Below are positions 33,188-44,506 of a stretch of 64,000 nt of DNA, piece after piece. The notes beneath the pieces are model-generated. The model ran no database searches. It saw only the letters and a program-made list of their open reading frames with translations, and had not been told where the DNA came from. Each line of letters starts with the position of its first letter. Positions within the stretch are counted from its first letter, which is position 1. Both the position numbers and the translations under genes were made by a program. Source of the stretch: Myotis daubentonii (taxonomy: Eukaryota; Chordata; Mammalia; Chiroptera; Vespertilionidae); assembly GCF_963259705.1 (NCBI RefSeq), contig NC_081846.1:58640205-58704204 (forward strand), in the 5' to 3' direction.

Positions 33188-33473
33188 GCCACCCAAGCTC
33201 CCAGTGGAGGGTGGCTGGAAGCAGGTATCTGGGATTTGTTTATCATCTATAATTGAAACTTTATTGCCTTTAGCGGAGGCCACAGTGGGCTCAGGGCTGG
33301 TGGGAAGCTTGGCTTCCTCCATGGCCTGGGCAACCAAGCCTGCTGCTTGCTCCAGCTCCGTGGCTGCTGGCCGCCTTCTTGGTTGGGTTAATTTGCATAT
33401 AGTCACTCTGATTGGCTGGTGGGAGTGGCTTAGGGCATAGTCAATTAGCATCTTTGTCTTTTATTAGTGTAGA
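32887..33473 (-). mobile_element. Helitron 5' portion with a second 5' end
   Basis: Ends GTCTTTTATTAGTGTAGA at 33473, the complement of a TCTACACTAATAAAAGAC 5' end like that at 31290. An octamer lies at 33391-33398. No separate 3' hairpin of its own is present: its inner side runs straight into the 5' end of the 32426-32886 element. It is either the remains of a Helitron hit by another one, or a composite that moved from the outer 5' end. Confidence 0.85.
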
Positions 33474-33661
33474 CTGGAGGCCAAATGCACAAAAATCATG
33501 CAAGAGTAGGCCTTCGCAACCGCGGGCAGGCTGCCTTGATCTGTCCCTCGCCGCCTGGGGAGGATGCCTGGATCTGAAGCCTCGGTGGCTGCCTCCATCC
33601 TGCAGCTGCAGCCCAGGCTTCATCTGGTCTAATTAGCATATTACACTTTTGTTATTATAGA
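33474..33661 (-). mobile_element. Short HeliBat Helitron (188 bp), abutting its neighbour
   Basis: Begins CTGGAGGCCAAATGCACAAA (CTGG still fits the Helitron CTRR rule) directly after the preceding element's terminal A, and ends TTATTATAGA at 33661 before T. Ends and interior (AAGAGTAGGCCTTCGCAACC) match the subfamily of 13675-13797 and 44272-44506. Confidence 0.9.
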
Positions 33662-34599
33662 TGTCTTTCCACATGGTTCTTCTGCTTGGAAAACAGCCTC
33701 CCTTAACTTTTCATATTTTTATCCTTCAACTTGGATCAAATTTCTTTCTTCCTTTTGTAAAACACTCTCTAATCCTTCTTCAAATAGAAATAGTTACTCT
33801 TCCTTGTCACCACTACTTTATTTGTATATACCCCTTTTAAAACAAAGACTCATAAAACTCACTCCTAAGAAATACATCCATCTTGCCTGGGTAGTCATTA
33901 AGCATAGATTAATCATAATGGTATGATTGTTTCCTTCCGTCCAATTTTTTAAAACTTTTTATTTCTCAGCAAGAAAATTTTGTTCTTCTCTTTATGAGAC
34001 CATTTCTGTATAAATAAGCTTTTTTCAATATCCAGGAGCTACACTTTCATCCATGAAATAGTAAATGGTATGGGACTCGCTTTGTATAAAACATAACTAG
34101 ACAATTAGAAAACCACACAAAATATATGAAATAGTTGTTTTCAACCACTGTATTGTGGGAAGAAGGAGAATGTGGTCCCTGATAGAGAAACAAATGAGGA
34201 AGAGTCTATGATAAACTTGGCTTTCCGCCAGGGTAGAACAGACTTGGGTTTACAGATTTGAGAAGACAGACATAGAAGCCCAAGGAGAAGATGCAGCTGG
34301 AATTTGGAGGGCATAGTACTGGGAAAGAGGGAGCTCCTCAAAGAAAAACTTCCAGAAATGTACCTAAGGACCCCCAAAATTCTTAGGCTAAATCCTAGGT
34401 TGAATATCAATCTGCATATGCACCAGGTCTGGTAAAGATCAGTTATCAGGAAGCTACAAGCTTAACAATTGCCAAATGTCACGCGGGGCTAACAGACATA
34501 CAAGGTTTTACCAGTCACAGTGAAGAGATCTTAGTGAATACCTGAGGTATTCAGTAGAGATCTCCAAAGGATCACACTTTAGAAGCAAACTTAAACTAA
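33662..34599. other. Unassigned sequence
   Basis: No confident feature. The right part may already belong to the old LINE that follows. Confidence 0.45.
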
Positions 34600-35577
34600 C
34601 CCTAGATTAAAAGCTATTTTAGACTTGGTCTAACAAATAAACAAAAAAGATCTTAAAAGAATTGTACTGATCTGCAAGTAATTTAACTGCATTCCAACAA
34701 ATCTTTTCCACTTAAAAAAATCCAAAATAATCAACAATGGATCTTTCATAAAATCAAATGTCCAATCAAATATTACTATGTTATATAGTATACTAATCAT
34801 AAATATCTGATTACTACAACAATAAATATCCAATATTACTAAATGTTATATAAATATTCCTGCTTTAAAAAGTAGCAACATTTGAAACATAAACAAGAGA
34901 AAAAACAATGAATAAAAACAGAGTCAGCAATAACAGAGATGATGGAATGAGAAAACAAAACTTTAAAGCAGCTTTCATAAATATGTCCAATGATTTAAAA
35001 GAAAATATAAACTTAATGAATAAAGACATAGAAGATATTTTTAAAAGAAAAAGTGGAATATCTAAAATATATTTGAAATATTTAAAAAATCACTGGATAG
35101 GTTTATCAACATATTAAATTCTTCAGGAAAAAAAGTGAACTTTCAGAGACAACAAAAAAATATATTCAAATTAAAATACATAGAGAAAAAAATGCTGAAA
35201 AATATTTTGGACCCTAAGTCACCTATGAAATAACATTAAGTGTTCTAATATATATATGTAGTTGGAATCAAAGGTAGGGAAAAGAATTAGAAAAGGGAAG
35301 AAAAATATACACAAAAAAATAAAACCAAAATATTTCAAATTTGATGAATTATTTCCACAAATATTCAAAGAAAGACACACCAGGAACATCATAATCAAGT
35401 TGTTTAAAACCAATGAAAAAAGATAATTTTTAAAGCAGCAAGAAAAATATTGACATTCTACATCTAGAGAAAACAAACATGATTACTGACTTCTCATGAG
35501 AAAAATACAAGAAAAAATTTAAAAAAATGACATATGTAAAGTGCTAAAGGAAAAAAAATCAACAAATGATCCTATAT
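34600..35577 (+). mobile_element. Very old L1-type LINE (L1M/HAL1-like), decayed
   Basis: A-rich plus-strand sequence with ordered matches to old L1 ORF1 regions: GATCTGCAAGTAATTTAACTGC, shortened here, GAGATGATGGAATGAGAAAAC, shortened, TGTCCAATGATTTAAAAG, CATCATAATCAAGTTGTTTA and AAAGTGCTAAAGGAAAAAAA. The frames are broken. It ends in GATCCTATATT, where a Helitron fragment begins. Confidence 0.65.
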
Positions 35578-35578
35578 T

Positions 35579-35638
35579 GCCGCCACCTTTGCAACGGTGT
35601 GAGGGTCAATTAGCATATTCCCTCTTTATTAGATAGGA
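35579..35638 (-). mobile_element. Helitron 5'-end fragment
   Basis: The complement of TCCTATCTAATAAAGAGGG ends at 35638 before T, followed inward by GAATATGCTAATTGACC and the GTTGCAAAGGTGGCGG block seen in the element at 2772. Only about 60 bases remain; no hairpin or CTAG. Confidence 0.85.
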
Positions 35639-37765
35639 TTCCCAGCTACTAGTACAGTGCCAGTGGATAGTATATAAAACATAAATATCTGATTAGTACA
35701 ACAATAAATATCCAAATAAGTAAATGAATAATACTGAATATATTCAGACAAAATAATAAGCCAAAACTTTAAAAATAAATAAGCTTTAGGGAGGCATCAT
35801 GGAAAGACTCTCTGTCTGATTGTTCTTCTATGAATCTACCATGAAATGACTCCTGATAATCCACAAGTAGGAACATATCACTTTGGATACAAGGCATTAC
35901 TTCCCTAAGATTCCAGTTTTTAAATAACATACTGCTTCAAGGAATGAAATATTGAGTTATTGATGCCAACTAAAATCAACACATCATATTTGCTAGTATT
36001 TATAGTGATCAATTTTGACAATAGGTAAAAAGTTACTATGTTTTATTTGGGAAAGAAAAAAATGGGAAATCAGATGATATTATTACCAGCAAGCATTGGG
36101 CTGGGTGGCAGGTCTTGGGTAACCGAAGGCTGTAAAGGGGCAGTCTGTATTTGAGCAGTCAGTGATGGGCTGAATGGAAAAGAAATTGTGTAAATAGAGA
36201 TGGAAAAAAACATAGAAAACACTTTAATCTTTTACTTTTATTTTTTACATTTCTTCCCCCCTTAAAACTAGCTATAGGGTGAATCAGTCTGTCTCTAGGA
36301 ACATTCCAGAAGATGATTCTTTTGGGCAGTGACCTACACAAGGACCATCTGTGTGAGGATCCCAGAATGTGATGTTTCTCAAACTATTAATTTGCCTTTA
36401 CCTCCAAATCCCATTTCTGGGCTAAAATATACTATTGTTACACCTCCACATGGTTTAGCAAAATAGACAATAAATTTACTTGAACTTAATTAGTACAAAA
36501 AAGTAAAGCAAGCCTTGAGTTTTGGAAAATACTTCTTTTCTTCCAGAATGTCCACATCAAATAGAAATCAGGTAGATGGAACACATAATTCATTTCAAAC
36601 ATTGGATGGTGTGGCCAAAAAAAAAAGTGCATTAAATCATATTTCATAGTCTTGTTCCCAGGACCAAGGACACACTGTATTTCCTTGCAGCCTTGCACTT
36701 AAGCAGGTCCAGGACTGATGCTGGAAAATTATCTGGGTCACCTGTGGGTGGAGACAGTGAGCAGCTCTTCCACAATTCCTTTGTCCTCCTCTCTTTTCTG
36801 GCCATGGTCACTGGTAATATTTGATCTGGAAGTTGGAGGCTCCATTGGCTGGGATACCGGGGTGATTCTGCACAGGAGACCCTACCCCTTACCCTTGCTA
36901 GTCTTCCTTTGACATGTAATGAGAATTAAAAACAACTATTGTGCAAAGTCCTTGATATTTAGCTTATTTAGCCTATCCTCACTAATACAGCTAGTCAATG
37001 TTTTACACAGACTAATTACTATGATTCCCCTTTTTAAAAAAAAAAAAAAAATTTCTATTAGAATCACATACGGAAACAGAAAAACTATATTTTGAATTGG
37101 GGCGGGGGGGAATAATGGGTGTTTCTTCAATGGTGTCCCCGTTGGCCCATTTAAAATAGTATTTGTTTCTTATTTTTAAACTTTTCAATACATTTCTGCT
37201 TTTCTTCAATATCATGAAAAGTTTCAAAAGTTTGTTAGAGCCTAATCAAATTTGAAGCACAAAATTAACATCAATAACAAGAAGTATACTAATTTAAATA
37301 CAATGAGATGTTGTATTTAACACAAAAGTATATGGAAGGTAGCAGGTATATTTAATTATATTTTTTACCTTTTCAAGTCTTTTTTTTACTGAGCTATTTT
37401 ACATTATTGTTCTACATAAAAGATATATAAAATGCATCAAGTAGAAAGATGAGACTTCTCAAGAAGTAGCTAATAAAAAGAATATGTTTTCCCCAAAATA
37501 TAGTATATTCATTTGCCAACTAAAATTGTTCAATTCTCATCTCTTTCATGGCATTCCCACAATTGCCATTCTATTCCCTTGAAATTAGGGCATATTAGTT
37601 GGTTTCTGTAATAATTCTCCAACTTATCCTGAACAGAAGTTCTGTGTTATACAAAAGTCTCCTTCATTTTATATCTGTTAGATGTTTTTAGAACTTTGAT
37701 AGGTCATTCATATACTTAAGAACTAACTTCTATACTCTGGTAGTCATGACAACTGCTCACCAAAT
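35639..37765. other. Unassigned sequence
   Basis: No confident repeat or gene. An A15-type run lies near 37037. A 24-base segment at 36737-36760 recurs at 37980-38003 (23 of 24 matching). Confidence 0.45.
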
Positions 37766-37769
37766 ATTT

Positions 37770-38160
37770 CCAGCTCTTTCCCTCCAGTACCATGGTGGAA
37801 TTGCACTTTCTTTAAACTCCTTCCTTGGAATTTAGGTTTCTCTAAGTGACTTACTTTGACAAAGGAATTGAGTAAGAAAGTGATTGGTATCATGTGCAGG
37901 CAGAAGCCTAAGAGCCAGTATAGCATTGAACATGTTCTTTTCCTTTACATGTCTTTTGTGGAAGCCTATGTTGAGATGAGTCACCTGTGGGTGGAGATAG
38001 TGACTATCTGTCTGTCAGTCTCAGTCATTGAACAGAGTGCTCCCCCACCACCAATTATAGAGGCAAAGCTGTGTTAGACATAGAATATGATTGAGAAATA
38101 AAGTACTGTTATGTTAAGCCATTAAAAATTTGGGGTTGTTTTGATACAGAAGCATTCCCT
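37770..38160 (+). mobile_element. Old LTR-like repeat, probable MaLR type
   Basis: TAAGTGACTTACTTTGACAA, then a closing AAATAAAGTACTGTTATGTT AAGCCATT...GGGGTTGTTTTGATAC pattern. Many mammalian MaLR-type LTRs end this way, with a poly(A) signal followed by AAGCCACT...TTTGGGGT. No ends or target duplication. The family is uncertain. Confidence 0.45.
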
Positions 38161-38700
38161 AACCATTCTTTGCTAATACATCAAAGCTCATTTTTCTTCT
38201 TAGTCATCATTTTGGCTGATTCTTGTAAGTAGTAGATTTTGAAAGTCTGTTCTTATGCTATCTTTGCTGGAAGTCTAATGTATATGTGTGATATATATAT
38301 ATATGTAAACAGTCAATTCCAACCATAAATGACAATCAATCCCAGAGAGGAGAAATGTAACACTTTCAAAAAATTTTTTTCATGTGAGTCATTACTTTTG
38401 AGAAGTGATGATTATCCACTTGGCTATCCCAGACGATCAGATTTGCATATTAAAGTACTAAACCTTCTATCAAGATGACCCTAGGCACCCTAAAGGTTAA
38501 TCATCAGAAGGCCATATTCAGCGGGCCTGATAGCTATCATTAGGATAAGATACTGTAGGCCATTTAAGGAAAAAATTAACTTGCAACTGAAATTATAGAA
38601 ATTTGACCCAAATGGGAACAAAAACTTAACACCCAGAAAAAAGACCCTAAAGCAAGAGTAATTTAGGGGTAAATGCTAATTCCTACTCACTTTTGATGGG
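38161..38700. other. Unassigned sequence
   Basis: No recognised feature beyond a short TA run near 38290. Confidence 0.5.
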
Positions 38701-38706
38701 ACCAGT

Positions 38707-38707
<1 letters not shown>

Positions 38708-38746
<39 letters not shown>

Positions 38747-38749
38747 ATA
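38708..38749. repeat. (AAAT)n microsatellite
   Basis: About ten AAAT/TAAA units without interruption. Confidence 0.97.
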
Positions 38750-38934
38750 GAGTAAAATGAACAACTATAGTACATCAAATAGGCATTTTATCACAAAATT
38801 GAAAGTTCTTAAGTATTTGTAAATCAATATCATGAGATGGCTTGAGAGAAAAATCAATAAGCATTTTTTTTGGAAATCAGAAGGAAAAGAAGCATAACAC
38901 TCAATAGGAGAAAATATTAAGTTGATTAATAACA

Positions 38935-39180
38935 TGGACACTAGTGGACGACTGCCTACTTTCAAATTAGGTGCTTCCACTTGCTAACTTTGTGACCCTG
39001 GATAAATTACTTAACTTTTCTAACACTAAGTTTTCTCATCCCTAAAATAGGGATACTATCAATATTCACTTCACAATATTGTTGTATAGATTCCATGAAA
39101 CAATATGTCTAAAGTGTTCAGACTCATGACTAGTACATAGTCATACTAGTTCATTTCAATAAAAATTAGCTATTATTTTT
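38935..39180 (+). mobile_element. MIR SINE, nearly full length
   Basis: CTTGCTAACTTTGTGACCCTGG, shortened here, AAATTACTTAACTTTTCTAAC, shortened, TTTTCTCATCCCTAAAATAGG, shortened, then TAGTACATAGT follow the MIR consensus order on the plus strand. Confidence 0.85.
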
Positions 39181-39421
39181 TAATCTAAGTCTTCTAATCC
39201 TTTATGAATATATTTTTTAAATCTATGAATTTTTTTACTGATTTTCCCAAATCTGCAACTTGACCAATCCATTTTATTGTACCTTCATGCCTATGTACCC
39301 CTATTTATAGACTCCTAAGATATTAAGCCATATATATCATCTATTTTAACCACCTCATTATATCAATAAGGGAACTGAGCCCTCTCAAAATAAATTTATC
39401 CATCTCATTTGTTTTACAAAT

Positions 39422-39821
39422 TGTGCCGAGCCAGTTCAGCCAAGGGTTCACAAGCCTGAGTGAGGTTGGTGAATGGATGAAGAAAAGACAGACAAAGAGA
39501 ATAAGCTGGGTCTAGGAGGTGGATCTTCCTGTGCCTGGCTGAGGCTACAGAGAGAGATCCAGAGGCAAGCTGAGCCTTTATTTTATAGCCAGGGGTAAAC
39601 AAGGTAGTGGTCACCATAGTTACAATGTTCTTGTGAGTTTCACTTGTTTTGGCAGCACTTGCTGCATCTCCCTCAGCCCATTAGCTTCCCAGATAAGATC
39701 TAGGGAGAGTCATAAGGTCAAGCCTAATTATGCTAAGAGGACTGTGCCCTCTAAGCTGGGACTTGTTTGTGGCTTTGCCAATAGGTCAGTCTGAGGCGTA
39801 ACCCTATAGCCACCCCCTACA
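39422..39821 (-). mobile_element. Solo LTR of an endogenous retrovirus
   Basis: On the minus strand the 400-bp unit begins TGTAGGGGGTGGC and ends GGCTCGGCACA, the TG...CA form of retroviral LTRs. It holds a TATAAAA box overlapping an AATAAA-type signal (complement of 39577-39587) in the expected middle position. A 6-bp target duplication flanks it: ACAAAT (39416-39421) against ATAAAT (39822-39827), 5 of 6. No internal gag, pol or env sequence lies beside it, so recombination between two LTRs probably removed the provirus. Confidence 0.78.
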
Positions 39822-40139
39822 ATAAATTATTAATTAATATGTTTGAATACCTCTATCATACATTCAATTGTCCAGTAAATAAATATTGGTTTCACAAATA
39901 CATAGATCAATAATATATACCAACCATTTATAAACACAAAGATGATGACTTTAACTTAAGAGACCCAGGAGTCTTTATTTAGTTGATTTTTAATGTTGAT
40001 AACCTGGTTTGCATGAGCATGTATCTTTTGCATATCCTTGGGTAGATTTTACAGTGGGCTCACTTGCTTTTTCACATATTGTTTCTAGATTTTCATATAT
40101 AAATTAAAAGTAGAATACAATACTTCATAAAGTACTTTT

Positions 40140-40155
40140 AAAAATTTTTAATTGC

Positions 40156-40216
<61 letters not shown>

Positions 40217-40376
40217 GATGAGAGAGAGAGAGATATGATAGAGAGATAAACCTTCTGTATGGACCCACCTGGGAATGGAACCCACAACTTGAGTATGTGC
40301 CCTGACTAAGAATCAAACCCACTACCAATGGTCTATGGGATAACATTCCAACCAACTGACCCACACCAGCCAGGGC
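40140..40376 (-). mobile_element. tRNA-derived bat SINE, older type, with expanded GA tail
   Basis: The complement of GGCCCTGGCTGGTGTGGGTC, GGTTTGATTCTTAGTCAGGG and GGGTTCCATTCCCAGG is visible. A perfect 14-bp duplication CATAAAGTACTTTT lies at 40126-40139 and 40377-40390. The CT-rich tail has grown into a microsatellite. It differs from the common Ves copies in the head region (CAGTTGGTTGGAATG), suggesting another subfamily. Confidence 0.93.
40159..40212. repeat. (GA)n microsatellite in a SINE tail
   Basis: About 27 GA units, followed by interrupted GATGATGAGAGAGA to about 40248. It is derived from the SINE's CT-rich segment. Confidence 0.97.
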
Positions 40377-40390
40377 CATAAAGTACTTTT

Positions 40391-41209
40391 TGAGCCTAGC
40401 AATTTGTTTGTATCAGAAATTATTTCCCAAAACACACTGCTATAAAAATACACTTCACAGCCAATATATTTCAAGGGGAAGGTTAAAAACAGGGAGCTGA
40501 ACTGCGATCTGGCATTGTACCTATCCCCAAACTAGATTTCAGTAGATAGCCTACTGCAAAGAAAGAAAGAACGAAATTAGCTAATATTTGCCTATTGCAC
40601 TTTAATTAGTAGAAAAATCAACCCTTTTCCTCTAACTTAAACCACACAGACTCTATTGTACTTGTCACTGTTTTTAACATCTCCAAATATTAAACATGAT
40701 ATTTAGATTCCAAATAAAGTAGTAAAATCTAAATAATAACTGAATTCTATAAATATTTATAAAAGTCTACTAAATGTCAGTCATTGCAGAGTGCTAGGAA
40801 TACAAGCCAAGAGCACATCTATCTGCCTTTGAGGAACTTATCATTCAGGGTTTGGAGTTTGACAGCTATATAAAAATATAATTTAATGTAATGTGATAAG
40901 TGCTAAGAACTTGGTAGGGGAGGGGAGGGGGGCAACAATGATGCCTGGCTCAACCCGAGGATCAGGGATGCCTTCTGGAGAATGTGAGGCCCACAGTCTA
41001 TCCTGAGCATCATAGCATGTTAACTAGATGCAGAAGGAGGAAGAGCATGTCAGGCAAATCCTCATCTGCATGAGCCACATCACTGGGTGAAGGGGCAAGA
41101 GCATGATGCAGAGGACTGTGGACAATAGATTGCATTCTGTAGATCATGGGAGACACTGAGGTATTATTGTAAGCTAAGTGCAAGATAATAAGACGTGTAG
41201 AGGGTAGGG
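40391..41209. other. Unassigned; includes an old L2/MIR-class repeat remnant
   Basis: About 40755-40990 resembles an old mammalian interspersed repeat: TGCTAGGAATACAAG, GAGGAACTTATCATTCAGG, GTGATAAGTGCTAAGAAC and GGATGCCTTCTGGAG in that order. A short G-rich run lies at 40916-40933. The class is uncertain. Confidence 0.5.
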
Positions 41210-41570
41210 TAACATGCTCATCTTTTATTTGGAGCTCATGTAAAACTGCAATTCTTGGGTCCTTTGCTATGAGTGGTGCCATGTGATTAGTGCTGGCCAA
41301 TAGATTGTGAATAGGAAGGACATATGTAAGTTCTAGGCCCAAACATGGAAGAAACTCTGTGTGACCAGCTATTGTTCAGAGACTGTGTTTTTGGAAGCAC
41401 ATGTACAGACCAAGACCTCATAAGAGCAAAGCTGAGTGGAATACTGAACCCTCACAAGGAGGTCTAATGCAAAAGATTTTGGGGGGAATGAGAAATAAAC
41501 TTTTGTTTTGTGAAGCCACTGAGATTTTGATGTTGTTCATTACTATGGCATAATTCAGTCTGTGTGACTG
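41210..41570 (+). mobile_element. Old LTR-like repeat, probable MaLR type
   Basis: GCCATGTGATTAGTGCTGGCC AATAG (split), and a closing AATAAACTTTTGTTTTGTG then AAGCCACTGAGATTTTGATG. It has the same layout as 37770-38160 and partial copies near 1885 and 3395. Family uncertain. Confidence 0.5.
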
Positions 41571-42495
41571 AACGGCATCAGTGAGGGTTTATTGTTTGTG
41601 TATGAGGATGAAGAAAGGAGAGGAAATGAGTCTGATCTCATGTTTCTGGTTTGATGACTAGTTGCATGGTTTAATGACTATTGAATGAGATACAATTCAA
41701 ATGTAAAAACTAAGGAAATTAGTTTGGAAATATATAGAAGTGGTAATGTGATGATGTGTAGACTTTAAAGTTACCTGTGATATCCTGGTGAATGTGTTTA
41801 ACCGACACTTACGTACATGAGCCAGAAGTTTGGTGGATTCTCAGGGCTGAATATAGAGATTAAAACATTCTCTGAATGATAGTTAAAAATATAAGAATAA
41901 GATCATCAAAAGAAGTCATGAAGAAATTATTGAATGAACTTAAGCTAAACAAACAGCCCAAAACTCCAAATCAAATTCATCTGTATTATTCAATTTGGCA
42001 AAACACACTTTTAACTTAATAAAAAATAACTTTCATTGAGTGTTGCCATTTTTATAATTAACAGTAAATTACTTTTCCTTAGCTTAAAATGAAGACTAAA
42101 GCAAAAACATAAGGGGTCTTCTTATATTAGTACAGTGCGAGTATAATTTTTGTTTTCTTAGATTTGGGGGTATCTTCTTTATATTTCTAGCAGATATTAT
42201 GCATTATCTTGTGACTAATAAGCTTTCATTTTTTTCATGGGTCTGGAGTCCTGACTTCATTAATGTTCAATGTCACATTTTCAGTCAATGAAATGTCCAC
42301 TCAGATATGGGCAAAAACTTTTAAAGCAGAATCCTTTTTATAGATCATTACCTCAAAAATGAACCTACAGATTATTCATGGCTATGAATGTTTCTCTTAC
42401 GCATGTCAACATGGCTAGTTATTTCACAGTAAGTACTACAACCTTCTTTATTTTTTTACTTTTTTATTTCCTCTTCCTTCTTTTCATCTTCTTCC
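41571..42495. other. Unassigned sequence
   Basis: No recognised feature. A pyrimidine-rich stretch lies at 42450-42510. Confidence 0.5.
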
Positions 42496-42499
42496 TTCT

Positions 42500-42632
42500 T
42501 TTCCACGAAAATATGAGCTCAGAGAGATAAGGGATTTTGCCTGCCTTGTCCACTATTATATCTCCAGCACTGTCCCTGGTACATGGTATTCAATCAACAT
42601 CTGTTGAGTCTGTTGAATGAGTGAATGTTTTT
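42500..42632 (+). mobile_element. L2 LINE 3' tail
   Basis: TTGTCCACTATTATATCTCC, AGCACTGTCCCTGGTACATG and TGTTGAATGAGTGAATG match the L2 3' end. Confidence 0.8.
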
Positions 42633-42734
42633 TACATTAAAAAACAACATACTATAACAAAATAATTGTGTTGTCTTCTACATTATTATGAGCATATGTT
42701 CAGTGTTTGTTAGAATTTTTTAAAGGATATTCAA

Positions 42735-43600
42735 TAATTCTTTACTCATTCCTGCCTTTTACTCACATGCGCATCCAATCCTTTGGCAAATCTATATATT
42801 GGGTCTATAATATATCCAAAATCTGACTTCACAAAGCTGTACCGCACTGGTCTCAGCCCACCTCCTCTCTTCCCTGGATTATTACTGCAGTCATTTCTTA
42901 TATATCTCCTTGCTTCTATCCTGTCTGCCTACCTTCACCTTTCTCTCTACCCCAGGTTCATTTCAATACAGAGGTCAGAGTGATCATCTAAAAATGTAAG
43001 TCAGGTCCTATCACATCTCTTCTCAGAGGCTTCCATCTCACTCAAATCACAAGTCAAAGTCCTTTCAGAGGCTCATCAGGCCCCACACTAGCTGGCCAGT
43101 TGTCACCTCTTTAATCTTATCTCCTACTGCTATCTTCTTTGCTCTCTTTTCTCTGGCCATACCAACCTTCTGGCTTTTCTTTAAAGACCCCTCATGGCCC
43201 CACCTCAGGACAGTTGCACTTACTATTTCCTCTATTTGGAATGTTCTGCTCCCTCCACAGGCCTGGTTCCCTTGTTATTCTTAGGTCTTTGCTCCAATGT
43301 CATTTTCTCAGTGAAATGTTGCCTAAAATATATATAAATGTCAGTGCCCGCTCCTCAAGCTCCCAACTTTCTATCTCTCTAACAACACTGCTTCATTTGT
43401 CTTCAGGGCATTTATTACCATCCAACATTTTATGAATTTACCTATATATTTATTTGTTATCTTTTTCCCTGCAGTTGAACATAAGTTCCATGAAGGCAGG
43501 GTTTTTGCCTGTTTTGTACAATGCTGTATCACCCAAAAGAGTGTTTGACACAGCATAGACATACAGGAAATATTTATTGAGTAAATAAATTGTAACTCTA
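42735..43600 (+). mobile_element. L2 LINE, long 3' segment
   Basis: About 870 bp in L2 order: GGATTATTACTGCAGTCATT, CAGAGTGATCATCTAAAAATG, shortened here, TTGCACTTACTATTTCCTCT, AGGTCTTTGCTCCAATGTCA, GGCATTTATTACCATC, GAAGGCAGGGTTTTTGCC and a tail near ATATTTATTGAGTAAATAAA. It covers the decayed C-terminal part of the L2 reading frame and the 3' UTR. The 98-codon frame inside is a remnant, not a gene. Confidence 0.9.
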
Positions 43601-44271
43601 AACACCTAAACCTTAGCATCAACTCTGAGTCAATAAGAATTAAGCTGATCAGTATTTTAGAAGTTCCATGAAGACAAGGGTATGGGAAGTTGAGAGTTAA
43701 TTTTTCAATTCTGAGCAACTCTGGGCTATCATAGGACATCTTAGTTCACAAGACCTTCAACTTTCCCTTTTTTCTATAAATTTCAGCTTGTAAAAGAATA
43801 TTTAAACCCTAACAGCCTGACCAGGGCCCAGAAACACCTGAAGTTTGAAAATTTTTAGTGTTAAATGGTGTTTCCACTTATCATTTAAACTAAGACTGTA
43901 TGGAATAACAAGTCCAATATGTGATTTACCTTTCCCTCTTTTGTTATTACTTTTTTTTTTTTTAGTGGTGGCTTCAGTGTAGAATTCAGCAAATAGTTTG
44001 CTTTTATCAGAATTATTTTATTATTGTTGACATGGGGAGAAACAAGATATTGAGTGTTTTACTAAAGTAATGCTAAATAGTTTAACAAATGAAATTATAA
44101 GTTAGGCTCTAATACAACCTAACTTGTATTTCTTAAATATTTTAAATTCAATTTACAGTTAAAACTTCCAAAAAAATACAAAGTTTGAAAGCTACATGAC
44201 CTTTGAAATATACTTTATCTTCATTCTATTGATGTCTTTATAATGTTTACAGGTAATTACAAAATTTTCTA
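43601..44271. other. Unassigned AT-rich sequence
   Basis: No recognised feature beyond a T run near 43952. Confidence 0.5.
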
Positions 44272-44506
44272 TGTATAATAATAAAAGGGTAATATGCTAA
44301 TTTGACCAGACATCTTCCAGACATCATTCCAGACATCCTTCCTGTTGGAGCTGGGGTGAGAGGGAAGTCAGCCTGGGTCCCAGGTGCCTGCCAGCAGCTG
44401 GAGAAGGGAAGGAGCCAGGGTCCCAGGTGCTGGAGGGAAGCCGGTGCCAGCAGCAAGGGGAAGGAAGGCCTACTCTTGCACAAATTTTCATGCATCGAGC
44501 TTCTAG
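44272..44506 (+). mobile_element. Short HeliBat Helitron (235 bp)
   Basis: Starts TGTATAATAATAAAAGGG (second base mutated from C) after A (44271), ends CTAG (44503-44506) before T, and has a slightly decayed hairpin region. A duplicated phrase CCAGACATC appears three times near the start, and GGGTCCCAGGTGC twice. Same subfamily as 13675 and 33474. Confidence 0.9.

Noticed and set aside
35570..35638. A tiny element with inverted TCCTATA ends (TCCTATATT ... AGATAGGA)
   Set aside because: The left TCCTATAT belongs to the surrounding old L1 sequence (…CAACAAATGATCCTATAT…), so only the right part is Helitron.
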